From CAZEDU01 sp964511185 (GTDB lineage Bacteria; Myxococcota; Myxococcia; Myxococcales; Myxococcaceae): a stretch of DNA of 48,681 nt. The notes under the pieces were generated by a model. The model had not been told where the DNA came from. It saw only the letters and a program-made list of their open reading frames with translations, and made no database searches. The stretch spans positions 1 through 48,681 of the forward strand of contig CAZEDU010000026.1 in assembly GCA_964511185.1 (NCBI GenBank), given 5' to 3'. Of the stretch, positions 31,551-39,205 are shown in pieces. How positions within the stretch are numbered: the first letter of the stretch is position 1; the number at the start of each line of letters is the position of its first letter. A program made the position numbers and the translations under genes.

Positions 31551-32459
31551 TCAGTCTTCCGCTTCGCCCGGCTCCAGGCCCCGGCGCTGGACCTCCGCCT
31601 CGAGCAGCCGGAGCTCGGTCTTCAGGCGCGAGAAGTTCCAGAACATGCCGGCGGGGAACGCGCCGGGCAGCTCGCGCACCTGCTCGCGCAGGCTCTCGAG
31701 CGCGCGGTCGACCCGCTCGAAGCGGCCGATCAGCTCTTCGTCGTTGGCCAAGGCGATGGAGAGCACGACGTCCACCTCGAGCCGCCCCTCCAGCTCGAGC
31801 TCGACGAGCTTGAGCGACAGCCGCCTGGGCTCTTCGAACGCCGCCTCGGCGGAGTCGACCATCCCCCGCACCGCCGCGAACATCTCGTCGGTCGACTTGG
31901 CCTGGTGAAGCGCCTGCATGTGGTTGATCAGCTCGCCCAGCAGGGGATCATCCGCGTCGCTCCCCGGCGGGTCGAACACCGCGTTCAGGTAGGCGTCGAG
32001 CCCGTCGCCTCCCGCCTGCTCGACGGCTTGAGACAGGAGCGGGAACAGGTCGGCCTTGAGGAGCAGCCGCACCCGGTCGAGCTTGCCGCGGTTCATCTGC
32101 GCGAGCCGGAGCGCGCTCTCCATGCCGCTCAGCACCTCGTCGAGCGGCAGCGCGGCGCGCGGCGCGTACTTCACGTCGCGGAAGGCCGTGGCCGAGCCAG
32201 TGTCGGGCGGGAGCGGCTCGACGTACCGCGGCGTGCGCGGGTCCGTCGGCTCGAGCACCACCTTGCGCGAGTCGACGTTCGAGTCCTCGAACAGGTCGAG
32301 GTCGAGCATCGGCGAGGAGCCGGGCTCGGTCAGCTCCTCGTAGGCCTGCGCCAGGTCCGCGTCGAGGTCGGCGTCGGAGTACAGGCTCTGATCGATCTCG
32401 GTGAGCTCGTCGTCGCCTAGGCCGAAGGGCGGCTCCGGGGCTTTCTTACGGGGCGGCAT
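31551..32459 (-). CDS. Hypothetical acidic, helical protein, 302 residues
   Basis: I do not recognise the family. The first ~95 residues are acidic and Pro-rich (Asp-Asp-Glu-Leu-Thr-Glu-Ile-Asp, Leu-Asp-Leu-Asp-Leu-Phe-Glu-Asp), probably disordered. The rest is mostly helical with Leu/Glu heptad-like stretches (Val-Asp-Arg-Ala-Leu-Glu-Ser-Leu-Arg-Glu-Gln-Val-Arg and Leu-Lys-Thr-Glu-Leu-Arg-Leu-Leu-Glu-Ala-Glu-Val). There is no signal peptide or membrane helix. It lies between the 133-residue unknown gene and otsAB on the same strand (gaps of 65 and 109 bp), so it may share transcription with them. Confidence 0.65.
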   Translation of the reverse strand: MPPRKKAPEPPFGLGDDELTEIDQSLYSDADLDADLAQAYEELTEPGSSPMLDLDLFEDSNVDSRKVVLEPTDPRTPRYVEPLPPDTGSATAFRDVKYAPRAALPLDEVLSGMESALRLAQMNRGKLDRVRLLLKADLFPLLSQAVEQAGGDGLDAYLNAVFDPPGSDADDPLLGELINHMQALHQAKSTDEMFAAVRGMVDSAEAAFEEPRRLSLKLVELELEGRLEVDVVLSIALANDEELIGRFERVDRALESLREQVRELPGAFPAGMFWNFSRLKTELRLLEAEVQRRGLEPGEAED

Positions 32460-32524
32460 GGGGCGGTCTGGCGAGACGAACGACCGCCCATGTTCCTACG
32501 GGGGGACGAAAGTTGGAAGGGCCA

Positions 32525-32926
32525 TCAGGCCGAGAGATGGGGGGCGTGGCCCAACACGCGCCCGACCGCGCGCGCGACCGCCTCCAGCTCGACGTTGCCG
32601 AACCCTTCGCCGTGCACCAGGGCGCGGACGTCGGCGAGCAGCTGCGGGTTGACCGGCCGGGCGCGGTAGCGCGACAGCGCGCCGTCGAGCTGGTCTTGCA
32701 GGTGGTCGCCTCCGGGCGCGGCCAAGTCCTTCAGGTGCGGCCAGAGCGCCTCGGGAAGGTCCTCCTCGTCGGCGCCGGCGGCCACCACGAAGAGCGGCAC
32801 CAGGGCTTTGATGTCCTCGTCGGAGTAGACGCGGCGGCCGTCCGGGCCTTTGCGTTCGAGAATGGACTGCAGCGAAGCGGCCTGCTCGCGGATCAAACCG
32901 GCAAAGCGAAACTCGATGGCGTGCAT
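32525..32926 (-). CDS. Hypothetical protein, 133 residues
   Basis: I do not recognise the family. The cytoplasmic-looking, helical protein begins Met-His-Ala-Ile-Glu-Phe-Arg-Phe-Ala-Gly and includes Arg-Val-Tyr-Ser-Asp-Glu-Asp-Ile-Lys-Ala-Leu-Val-Pro-Leu-Phe. A GGAGGAGG stretch lies just before the ATG at 32926, so the start is well supported even though the frame is open further. It is the first of three minus-strand genes leading to otsAB. Confidence 0.65.
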   Translation of the reverse strand: MHAIEFRFAGLIREQAASLQSILERKGPDGRRVYSDEDIKALVPLFVVAAGADEEDLPEALWPHLKDLAAPGGDHLQDQLDGALSRYRARPVNPQLLADVRALVHGEGFGNVELEAVARAVGRVLGHAPHLSA

Positions 32927-33026
32927 GTTCCCTCCTCCTGCACGGTTATCGAGGGAGCTTGACAAATGTTGCGGCGTGAACACCGCCAGAGACGCGGCGA
33001 CATGGGCGGGGCTGGGCGTCGAGATC

Positions 33027-33071
33027 GAACCTTGGGCAGGACGGGGACAGTCCCCTCTGGGGACGGTCCCC
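33027..33071 (-). repeat. 3'-end repeat element, copy 4 (two palindromes plus tail, minus strand)
   Basis: Read on the minus strand, GGGGACCGTCCCC (33071-33059) is followed by GGGGACTGTCCCC (33055-33043) and the tail gtcctgcccaaggttc (33042-33027). This is the same architecture as the copies at 14769 and 28332, in the orientation of the sbcC transcript. It begins six bases past the sbcC stop. Confidence 0.85.
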
Positions 33072-33077
33072 GATTTC

Positions 33078-36000
33078 TCAGCTGCGCAGCGCGGCGGTCG
33101 AGCCGTTGGCGCCCTTGATAACGGTCAGCCGCGTGGGGATTCGCTCCTTCATCTCGGTGACATGCGAGATGAGGCCCACCCAGCGGCCGGTGGCGCGCAG
33201 GTCCTCGAGCGTGCGCATCACCTGGTCGAGCGTCTCGTCGTCCAAGCTGCCGAACCCTTCGTCGATGAAGAGCGCGTCGAGCCGCACTCCGCCCGAGCGC
33301 TGCATCACGACGTCGGACAGCCCCAACGCCAGGCTCAACGAGGCCATGAACATCTCGCCGCCCGAGAGCGACTGCACGGGCCGCGAGAGCCCGGTCTGCC
33401 GATCCTCCACCACCAGGTCCAAACCGGCGCCGCGCTGGCGGTGGCCGACCGCGTCGGTGCGGTGGAGCGCGAAGCGGCCCCGCGACATGGCGAGCAGCCT
33501 GTGGCTGGCGGCGAGCGCGACCTCGTCCATGCGGCTGGCGAGCACGAAGCGCTGCAGCGATAGCTTGAGCGGGTTGTCGCCGTTCACCACCTTCGACAGC
33601 TGCCCGAGCGTCTGGAGCCGCGCCTCGGCGGCCTGCTGCTGCTTGCCGCGCTCCAGCGCCCGCGCCTTCACCTGGGAGAGCCGCGACAGCTCCGCCTCCA
33701 GCTGCCCCAAGCGGTTGGAGGCCTCGGCCGCCCGCGCGCCAGCCTCTTCCGCTCGCGCGGACAGCGCGGGCACGTCGGGCGGCTGGACCTGGCTCAGCGC
33801 GCCAGCGAGCGCCTCCACTTCGCGCCGCGCGGCCGCGAGCCTTTGCCCCAACGACTCGAGGCTGCTCCGCAGGCGCGCGCGCTCGTCGCTGGGAAGATGC
33901 ACCCCGCGCGCCGCCGCCGCGTCGGCGAACCCGAGCTGCCGCACCAGGGTGTCGAGGCGCTCCGCGGCCTCCCGATGCGCCAGCCGCTGCTCGTCCAACG
34001 CCTTCTTCGCCGCTGCGTGGGCCGCCGCCGCGCCCGCGAGCGCCTGCTCGGAGCGCCGGGCCCGCTCGAGCGCGGCGTTCAGCGCTCGGTCGAGCGCGGA
34101 CAGCTGCTCCTGAGCGGAAGACCGCATCGACTCCAGCGCGCCCGTGACGCCCGCCGCCGCCAGCCGCTCCGACGCGTGACGCACCGACTCCCGCGCGCGG
34201 AGCGCCGCCTCCTCCAGCGGCTTGAGCGCCTCGCGCGAGGACGCCGCCTTCGCCTCGAGCGCCTGCGCGCGAAGCGCGAGCGCCTGGCCCGACACCTCGA
34301 GCCGCTCGACCTCCTGCTGCGCGCGCTGGGCGCGTGCCAGCGCGCGTTCGGCTTCCTCCAACGCCTTCGCCGCGCCCGCCTTCGAGCCCGGGCGCCCGCC
34401 CAGCGCCTCGAGGGAGGCCTCCAGCTGCTGCGCCTGCTCTTGGAGCTTCGCCTCGAGCGCGGCGAGCGTGGTCGCCTCGCCCGCGTGCCGCTGCCGAAGC
34501 TCCAAGACGCCCCGCTCGAGCGCCTGCAGCTGAACGACGCCCATCTGCTGGGCGGGCTTCTTCGCCTTCGCCGGGTGCTCGGGGCTGCCGCAGACCGGAC
34601 AAGGCTCCTCGGCCTTCAAGGCGGTGGCGAGGTGGTACGCCGCCTGCGCCTCGCGAACGGCGCGCGCCGCCCGCAGCACCTCTTCGCCCTCCTCGAGCGC
34701 CCGCTTCGCCGCGTCGAGCGATTGGGTGCGGGCGGCGAGCTCCTTCCGGACCTTCTCGACCCGCGCTTGCGCCGCCGCCTGGGCGTCCAGCCGCGCGAGG
34801 TGCTGCTGGGCCTGGTGCGCCGCTTCGACCGCGGCGGCGAGCCCTCCCGCTTCGCGCCGCGCCTGCTCGAGCGCCGCGCCCTGCCGCGCCGCGGACGCCT
34901 TGAGCTGCGCGCGCTCCGCCTCGGCGGCCTCGAGCGCCTCGCGCGCGGTGGCCACGGCGCGCTCGGCCTCGCGCGACTTCCCCTCGAGCGACAAGCGCTC
35001 GGCGGCGACGGGCACCAGCGCGTCGAGCTCCTTGCAGCGAAGCAAGAGCGCCTCGCGCTGCTCCGACAGCTCCGCGCGCCTGCCTTCCTCGGCGGCGACC
35101 TGTGACGCCTCGCGCTGGGCCTGCGCCAGCGCCAGGGTCTCCGCCTCCAAGCGCTGCTCCGCCGGCTGGAGCCGCCGCAGCTCCGTCTCGAGCGCCTGGA
35201 GCGGCCCGGTGAGCGGCTCGGCACGGTCGGCCTGCGCGAGCCGCACCCGGTCGACCTCGCGGGCGGCCGACTCGCGCTCGGCCGAGCCCAGCGCAGCGCG
35301 CGCCGCTTCGAAGGCGGCGAGCTGGGCGCTCAGCTCCTTGGCCTTCCCGAGCGCCTGCGCGGCCTCCTGCGCCGCCTGGCGCGCCCCCCCGTGGGCTTGA
35401 GCGGCCAGCTCCCGCTCCGCCAAGAGCTGCGAGCGCTTCACCTCCAGCGCCTGGAGCGACGACAGGCCGCTCGACTCGAGCAGCTCCTTCACCAGAGACT
35501 CGCTGCCCCGCACCTGCCCTTCGAGCGCCTGACACTCCGCCTTCAGCGCCTCGGCCACTTCCTTGAACAACGTCGTCCCGAAGAGCTGCTCGAGCAGCGC
35601 CTCCTTCTTGTCCGCGCTGCCCAGCAAGAGCTCGCGAAACTCGCCCTGCGGCAACAGCAGCACCTGCCGGAACTGCTCGGCGGTGAGCCCGAGCAGCTCG
35701 ACCACCGCGCGGTCGACCTCGGAGACCTTCGGGGCGCACAGCCGCTCTTCCTTGCCGTCCTTGAGCTCGAAGAGCGTCGCCTCTTCGTTCGCTTCGGTCG
35801 TGCCGCCGCCGCGCTGCTTGGGGCGCGGCTGCTTGGGCGCGCGCCGCACGCGGTAGTGGCGGCCGCGCAACGAAAACTCGAAGGTGACCTCCGTCTTCAT
35901 GGACGGGTCGGCCGAGGCGCAGCGGAGGTCGGCGTGCTTCAAGCTCCCGCGGGCGCCGGGCACCGAGCCGTAGAGCGCGAACGCCATCGCGTCGAGCAGC

Positions 36001-36128
36001 GTCGTCTTCCCGGCGCCGGTGGGCCCATCGATGAGGAACAGGTCCGCCGCGCCGAGCGCGCGGAAGTCGACCGACTGCTTCCCTTGAAACGGTCCGAAGG
36101 CGCAGAGCTGCAAGAGGAGCGGTCGCAT
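33078..36128 (-). CDS. sbcC: Nuclease complex ATPase SbcC (Rad50-like)
   Basis: SbcC is the SMC-like ATPase of the SbcCD complex that opens and trims DNA ends and hairpins. The 1016-residue protein has Walker A Gly-Pro-Thr-Gly-Ala-Gly-Lys-Thr-Thr at 35-43. Two long Ala/Glu/Arg-rich coiled-coil arms flank a zinc hook Cys510-Pro-Val-Cys513 at the exact middle. The signature Leu-Ser-Gly-Gly-Glu is near 919 and Walker B Phe-Ile-Asp-Glu-Gly-Phe-Gly-Ser-Leu-Asp near 955. The length and symmetry fit the family. It follows sbcD by 12 bp in one operon. The element at 33027-33071 immediately follows the stop. Confidence 0.96.
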   Translation of the reverse strand: MRPLLLQLCAFGPFQGKQSVDFRALGAADLFLIDGPTGAGKTTLLDAMAFALYGSVPGARGSLKHADLRCASADPSMKTEVTFEFSLRGRHYRVRRAPKQPRPKQRGGGTTEANEEATLFELKDGKEERLCAPKVSEVDRAVVELLGLTAEQFRQVLLLPQGEFRELLLGSADKKEALLEQLFGTTLFKEVAEALKAECQALEGQVRGSESLVKELLESSGLSSLQALEVKRSQLLAERELAAQAHGGARQAAQEAAQALGKAKELSAQLAAFEAARAALGSAERESAAREVDRVRLAQADRAEPLTGPLQALETELRRLQPAEQRLEAETLALAQAQREASQVAAEEGRRAELSEQREALLLRCKELDALVPVAAERLSLEGKSREAERAVATAREALEAAEAERAQLKASAARQGAALEQARREAGGLAAAVEAAHQAQQHLARLDAQAAAQARVEKVRKELAARTQSLDAAKRALEEGEEVLRAARAVREAQAAYHLATALKAEEPCPVCGSPEHPAKAKKPAQQMGVVQLQALERGVLELRQRHAGEATTLAALEAKLQEQAQQLEASLEALGGRPGSKAGAAKALEEAERALARAQRAQQEVERLEVSGQALALRAQALEAKAASSREALKPLEEAALRARESVRHASERLAAAGVTGALESMRSSAQEQLSALDRALNAALERARRSEQALAGAAAAHAAAKKALDEQRLAHREAAERLDTLVRQLGFADAAAARGVHLPSDERARLRSSLESLGQRLAAARREVEALAGALSQVQPPDVPALSARAEEAGARAAEASNRLGQLEAELSRLSQVKARALERGKQQQAAEARLQTLGQLSKVVNGDNPLKLSLQRFVLASRMDEVALAASHRLLAMSRGRFALHRTDAVGHRQRGAGLDLVVEDRQTGLSRPVQSLSGGEMFMASLSLALGLSDVVMQRSGGVRLDALFIDEGFGSLDDETLDQVMRTLEDLRATGRWVGLISHVTEMKERIPTRLTVIKGANGSTAALRS

Positions 36129-36140
36129 CGAGCCGTGCCT

Positions 36141-37337
36141 TCAAGCCGCCTCGGACAACGCGCCGGACTTGCGCGCGCGCTCGAGCGCCTGGCTGAACTC
36201 GGCCTGGTGCTCGGGCCCGAGGCCGTCGCCCAGCACGTGCCGCCAGAACCCCTCCAGCAGCGCGTCAGCGTCCAGCCGCGCGGGGAGCTCGCGGGGAAGC
36301 CCGCCCCCCACGGCCGCCTCCAGCCGCTTGGGCATCGCCACCAGCAGCGAAGGAAAGCGCTGCCGCAGCCGCGCCGCGACGTCGATGAGGTAGCCCTGGT
36401 CGGTGTAGGTCGCCTCGACGTAGGCGCTCTCGGCGAAGTCGTACTTCGCGTCCTTGAGCAGCGCCTCGAAGGTGTCCTCCAGGCGGACCACGTCGCGCCG
36501 GAAGGTGAGCGGCAACGGGTGCGCGCGCGCGGCGCCTTGCTCGACCTCGACCAGGACGAGCCCCTTTCGCTGGGTCGCCTCGCCGAAGGAGTACTTGAGC
36601 AGCGAGCCGGAGTAGCAAATGTCCTCGCGCCCTCCGACCGCCTGGGGCGCATGCAGGTGCCCGAGCGCGACGTAGGTGAAGCCATCGAGCGCCGCGGTGG
36701 AGACCTGCGCGCTGCCGCCCACCATCAACGGCCGCTCGGAGTCGACGCACTCTTGGCCCCCCTGCGCGAACAGGTGGCCGACGAGCACCGCGTTGCGCGC
36801 GCCGCTCCGGGCGAAGTGCGCCCTGGCGCGGGCGGTGGCCGCGCGGACAGAGGCGTCGTGCGAGGTGAGCGAGGGGTCGTCGAACGCGTTGCGGGCTTGA
36901 TCCGGATCCGCGTAGGGCAGGCCGTAGAAGCAGGTCTTCTCGCCGCGCGCCTCGAGGACGACCGGCTCGGCGCACGCCTTGAGCTGGGTGCGAAGGTACA
37001 CGCCGCTCGCCTCGAAGAAGCGCGCGCCGAAGGACAGCCGCTCGGCGCTGTCGTGGTTGCCGCTGATGACCACGACGGGGATGCGCAGGTCGACCGCCAC
37101 TCGGTGGAGCAGCTCGTCGAACAGCCGCACCGCGTCTTCGCTCGGCACCGCGCGGTCGTACAAGTCGCCCGCGATGACCAGCGCGTCGGCCTTCGACTCC
37201 TTCAGCGCCTGAAACACCTGCGCGAGCGCGTAGGCCTGGTCCTCGACGAGAGAGACCTCGCAGAACCTGCGGCCCAGGTGCCAGTCCGACGTGTGAATGA
37301 AGCGCACGCGCCCTTGTTTCGCATGCCCCTCTGACAT
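36141..37337 (-). CDS. sbcD: Nuclease SbcD (Mre11-like)
   Basis: SbcD is the manganese-dependent nuclease subunit of SbcCD. The 398-residue protein has the phosphoesterase blocks Thr-Ser-Asp18-Trp-His20-Leu-Gly, Ala-Gly-Asp58-Leu-Tyr-Asp, Ser-Gly-Asn94-His95-Asp96-Ser, Val-Gly-His-Leu-Phe and Leu-Gly-His-Leu-His, followed by the capping domain. It leads the sbcD-sbcC operon. The ATG at 37337 gives a seven-residue polar lead before Gly-Arg-Val-Arg-Phe-Ile-His. An internal start is possible but less likely. Confidence 0.95.
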   Translation of the reverse strand: MSEGHAKQGRVRFIHTSDWHLGRRFCEVSLVEDQAYALAQVFQALKESKADALVIAGDLYDRAVPSEDAVRLFDELLHRVAVDLRIPVVVISGNHDSAERLSFGARFFEASGVYLRTQLKACAEPVVLEARGEKTCFYGLPYADPDQARNAFDDPSLTSHDASVRAATARARAHFARSGARNAVLVGHLFAQGGQECVDSERPLMVGGSAQVSTAALDGFTYVALGHLHAPQAVGGREDICYSGSLLKYSFGEATQRKGLVLVEVEQGAARAHPLPLTFRRDVVRLEDTFEALLKDAKYDFAESAYVEATYTDQGYLIDVAARLRQRFPSLLVAMPKRLEAAVGGGLPRELPARLDADALLEGFWRHVLGDGLGPEHQAEFSQALERARKSGALSEAA

Positions 37338-37397
37338 TCCCAGGTGGGCGTTTCGGCGCTTGGCCCTGCGGAAGAGCTGCTAGGAACGGCCGCGATG

Positions 37398-37640
37398 ACG
37401 ATACAAGGGAAAGCCGACGATGTGGCTCATGGAGAGCCACACACCCGCCTCTCCGCGGCACGTCGCTTTCGCCGCTCCCGACCGCGCCTCAGTCGATGCC
37501 TTTTATGCCGCGGCCTTGAAAGCGGGCGCCAAAGACGACGGTCCCCCGGCCCCAGGCCGCACTACCACCCCGACTACTACGGCGCTTTCGTCATCGACCT
37601 CGATGGGAACCCGATTGAGGCCGTGTGTCACAAGCCTTAG
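37398..37640 (+). pseudogene. Remnant of a VOC/glyoxalase-family gene (5'-truncated and frameshifted)
   Basis: From 37400 one frame reads Gly-Lys-Pro-Thr-Met-Trp-Leu-Met-Glu, then Pro-Arg-His-Val-Ala-Phe-Ala-Ala-Pro-Asp-Arg-Ala-Ser-Val-Asp-Ala-Phe-Tyr. After a C-run at 37543-37547 a second frame continues Arg-Pro-His-Tyr-His-Pro-Asp-Tyr-Tyr-Gly-Ala-Phe-Val and Asp-Leu-Asp-Gly-Asn-Pro-Ile-Glu-Ala-Val-Cys-His to a stop at 37640. Joined by one base, these form the C-terminal ~80 residues of a small VOC protein (normally ~125). An in-frame TGA at 37395-37397 ends the match upstream, and the N-terminal half is missing, so a single sequencing error cannot explain the damage. Confidence 0.8.
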
Positions 37641-37658
37641 AGATCGACCGCGTTGGCG

Positions 37659-37680
37659 GATTCGTCTGACACATCGAATC
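37659..37680. promoter_or_regulatory. Six-base inverted pair with ten-base spacer
   Basis: GATTCG (37659-37664) and CGAATC (37675-37680) flank tctgacacat. The spacer and left arm share tcgtctgacac with 10468-10478, another intergenic site. It could be an operator or a short dispersed repeat. The evidence is weak. Confidence 0.3.
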
Positions 37681-37784
37681 GGGGTGGGCACTTGGCGCTT
37701 GCTGGGTCACTGCACGCCGGAGCGCGCGGCAACGACGCGCGTTCACTTCTCGATAATTCGAGCATCTCCATCCAGGCGGACCCC

Positions 37785-38021
37785 ATGGGCTTACGAGCGA
37801 TAGCGACTTGCAAAGTGATCGGCATTCACCCGAGCAAGCCGAGGAAACCGTTTGCTGGCAAGGGCAAAGGATACGACCCAAACGTGAGGGAATCCGCCAA
37901 GACCATGGCCGTGAGAAACGCGATGAGTGACCTCGCGCGAAAGTTGAGGGCTCAGGGCTATGGCGCGTACTCGCGTGACGTCAGGTGCGCTTCGCGGGCA
38001 TGGGACGAGACCATCGCCTGA
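37785..38021 (+). CDS. Possible small protein, 78 residues, in a lower-GC patch
   Basis: The frame is open from 37653. The Met at 37785 gives a basic 78-residue product (Ile-His-Pro-Ser-Lys-Pro-Arg-Lys-Pro-Phe-Ala-Gly-Lys-Gly-Lys-Gly-Tyr-Asp-Pro-Asn, then a helix Arg-Asn-Ala-Met-Ser-Asp-Leu-Ala-Arg-Lys-Leu). I do not recognise it. GC here is visibly lower than in flanking genes and codon use is less skewed, so it may be a transferred gene or chance frame. The stretch 37641-38064 holds nothing else I can support. Confidence 0.3.
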   Translation: MGLRAIATCKVIGIHPSKPRKPFAGKGKGYDPNVRESAKTMAVRNAMSDLARKLRAQGYGAYSRDVRCASRAWDETIA

Positions 38022-38064
38022 TTGATCGCTTCTCTCGAGCCCAATGTCCGCTCGCGCGGGTGAT

Positions 38065-38985
38065 TCAATAACCCTTGCGGCGAATCGCCTTGTACTGGCT
38101 GCCGGCGGTCCTCAGGTTGTACACGATGCCGTAGGAGCAGCCGCGCGCCTCGTACGCCCAGAANNNNNNNNNNTTCTCGTAGATGAAGATGTGCCCCGTG
38201 CCGCTGTTGTCGTAGACCATCGCGTCGGCCCGCTGAATCGAGCCGCGCGCCACCGCCGCCCACTGCGAGTTGGCGGCCTGGAAGTGGCCGGTCGCGTATG
38301 GGTGCGAGTCCTTCGACAGGTCGGTGTTGCTCGCCGGCACCTGCCACACCTTGGCGACGTAGCCCGAGCAGTCTGCGCCGTAGGCGCCGCTGTGGCTGCA
38401 GTTGGGGCAGGAGCCCGTGCAAGAGCCCTTCGTCGACGACGTCGGCCCGCTCTCGAGCCAACGGCCGTGTCCCCACCAGTACGAGAAGCCCACGCCCTTC
38501 TTGGCCCGGGCGATGGCCTCATCGTGCACCGTCATGTTGGAAGGGGCTTCACCAGGCGCCTGCGCGACCGCCTTCAGGTAGTTGGCCGACGCCCAACCTT
38601 CGAGCCCGTTGTAGCGCACCTGGTACCAGCCGTTCTGCGGCCCGGCGTCGTCGAGCGTCGTCACCCGGACGCCTTGGGGCATCACGACCAGAATCGCCGC
38701 GCTGGTGTTCGGCTCGGCGCGCAAGTTGAGGTCCGCGGTCGTCTCGAGCTCGATGCCGGCCGGCGTCGGCGGGGGCACCGCGACTTGCGAGCTGCTCTCG
38801 CTGGCGGGAGGCAGCGGCGCTTTCGGGGCAAGGCCCTCGTCTAGAGTCGCGCCCTCGTCGACGCCGTCGATGAGCTGGGTGCTCTCGATGTCGCTGACTT
38901 CGCCCGTGCCGCATCCGCCCGCGAGCGCGCCGAGGCCGACCAGCAGCGTCGCCCAGCCTGTGCGCCGAAGAAGGTTCGAGGTCAT
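38065..38985 (-). CDS. Lipoprotein with SH3b and NlpC/P60-like amidase domains (contains a ten-N gap)
   Basis: A lipobox Ala-Gly-Gly-Cys25 ends the signal. An acidic linker runs to ~80. A bacterial SH3 domain spans about 81-140 (Leu-Asn-Leu-Arg-Ala-Glu-Pro, Gly-Trp-Tyr-Gln-Val-Arg-Tyr-Asn-Gly-Leu-Glu-Gly-Trp). A cysteine peptidase-like domain follows: Gly-Ala-Asp-Cys206-Ser-Gly-Tyr-Val (nucleophile) and Gly-His265-Ile-Phe-Ile-Tyr-Glu. An inserted Cys-x-x-x-Cys-x-x-Cys segment precedes the nucleophile. It probably cuts or binds peptidoglycan at the envelope. The gap at 38164-38173 lies after the His, and both sides are in the same frame, but the true length is unknown. The ATG at 38985 is preferred, with AAGG upstream. 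Confidence 0.82.
   Translation of the reverse strand: MTSNLLRRTGWATLLVGLGALAGGCGTGEVSDIESTQLIDGVDEGATLDEGLAPKAPLPPASESSSQVAVPPPTPAGIELETTADLNLRAEPNTSAAILVVMPQGVRVTTLDDAGPQNGWYQVRYNGLEGWASANYLKAVAQAPGEAPSNMTVHDEAIARAKKGVGFSYWWGHGRWLESGPTSSTKGSCTGSCPNCSHSGAYGADCSGYVAKVWQVPASNTDLSKDSHPYATGHFQAANSQWAAVARGSIQRADAMVYDNSGTGHIFIYEXXXXFWAYEARGCSYGIVYNLRTAGSQYKAIRRKGY
38164..38173. other. Ten-N assembly gap inside the NlpC/P60-like gene
   Basis: The gap falls between Ile-Phe-Ile-Tyr-Glu and Phe-Trp-Ala-Tyr-Glu. The missing residues are probably a short Gly-rich turn. The number of N is a placeholder. Confidence 0.95.
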
Positions 38986-39159
38986 CGCCAAGTCCCTTTC
39001 GAAGTGCGTCGCGGATCTGAGCGAAAGTCAGGCCAAGGCGGCTATGCGTTGATTTCAGAGGAGACAGCGAGCGAATCGAAAAAAGGCTTTGCAAAGCAGC
39101 GCTGCCCTCTTTCGAGCCAGAGGCGACCTGTTTGACGACGTCACGTCGAGGTGTCAGGC

Positions 39160-39177
39160 CGTCACACGGGCGTGACG
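39160..39177. promoter_or_regulatory. Inverted repeat CGTCAC-N6-GTGACG upstream of the propeller gene
   Basis: Perfect six-base arms with a six-base spacer end 28 bp before the ATG at 39206, in the 220-bp spacer between divergent envelope genes. The form and place suit a dimeric regulator. A second short palindrome, ctttgcaaag, lies at 39087-39096. No regulator gene is nearby. Confidence 0.4.
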
Positions 39178-39205
39178 CTTGCCGAATGTGTTTGTCTTGG
39201 CCGCC

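Noticed and set aside
37344..37640. Intact 98-codon protein covering the VOC remnant
   Set aside because: Only its last ~25 codons are in the VOC frame. The first part of that frame is out of register with the VOC coding sequence, so it is not a genuine protein.
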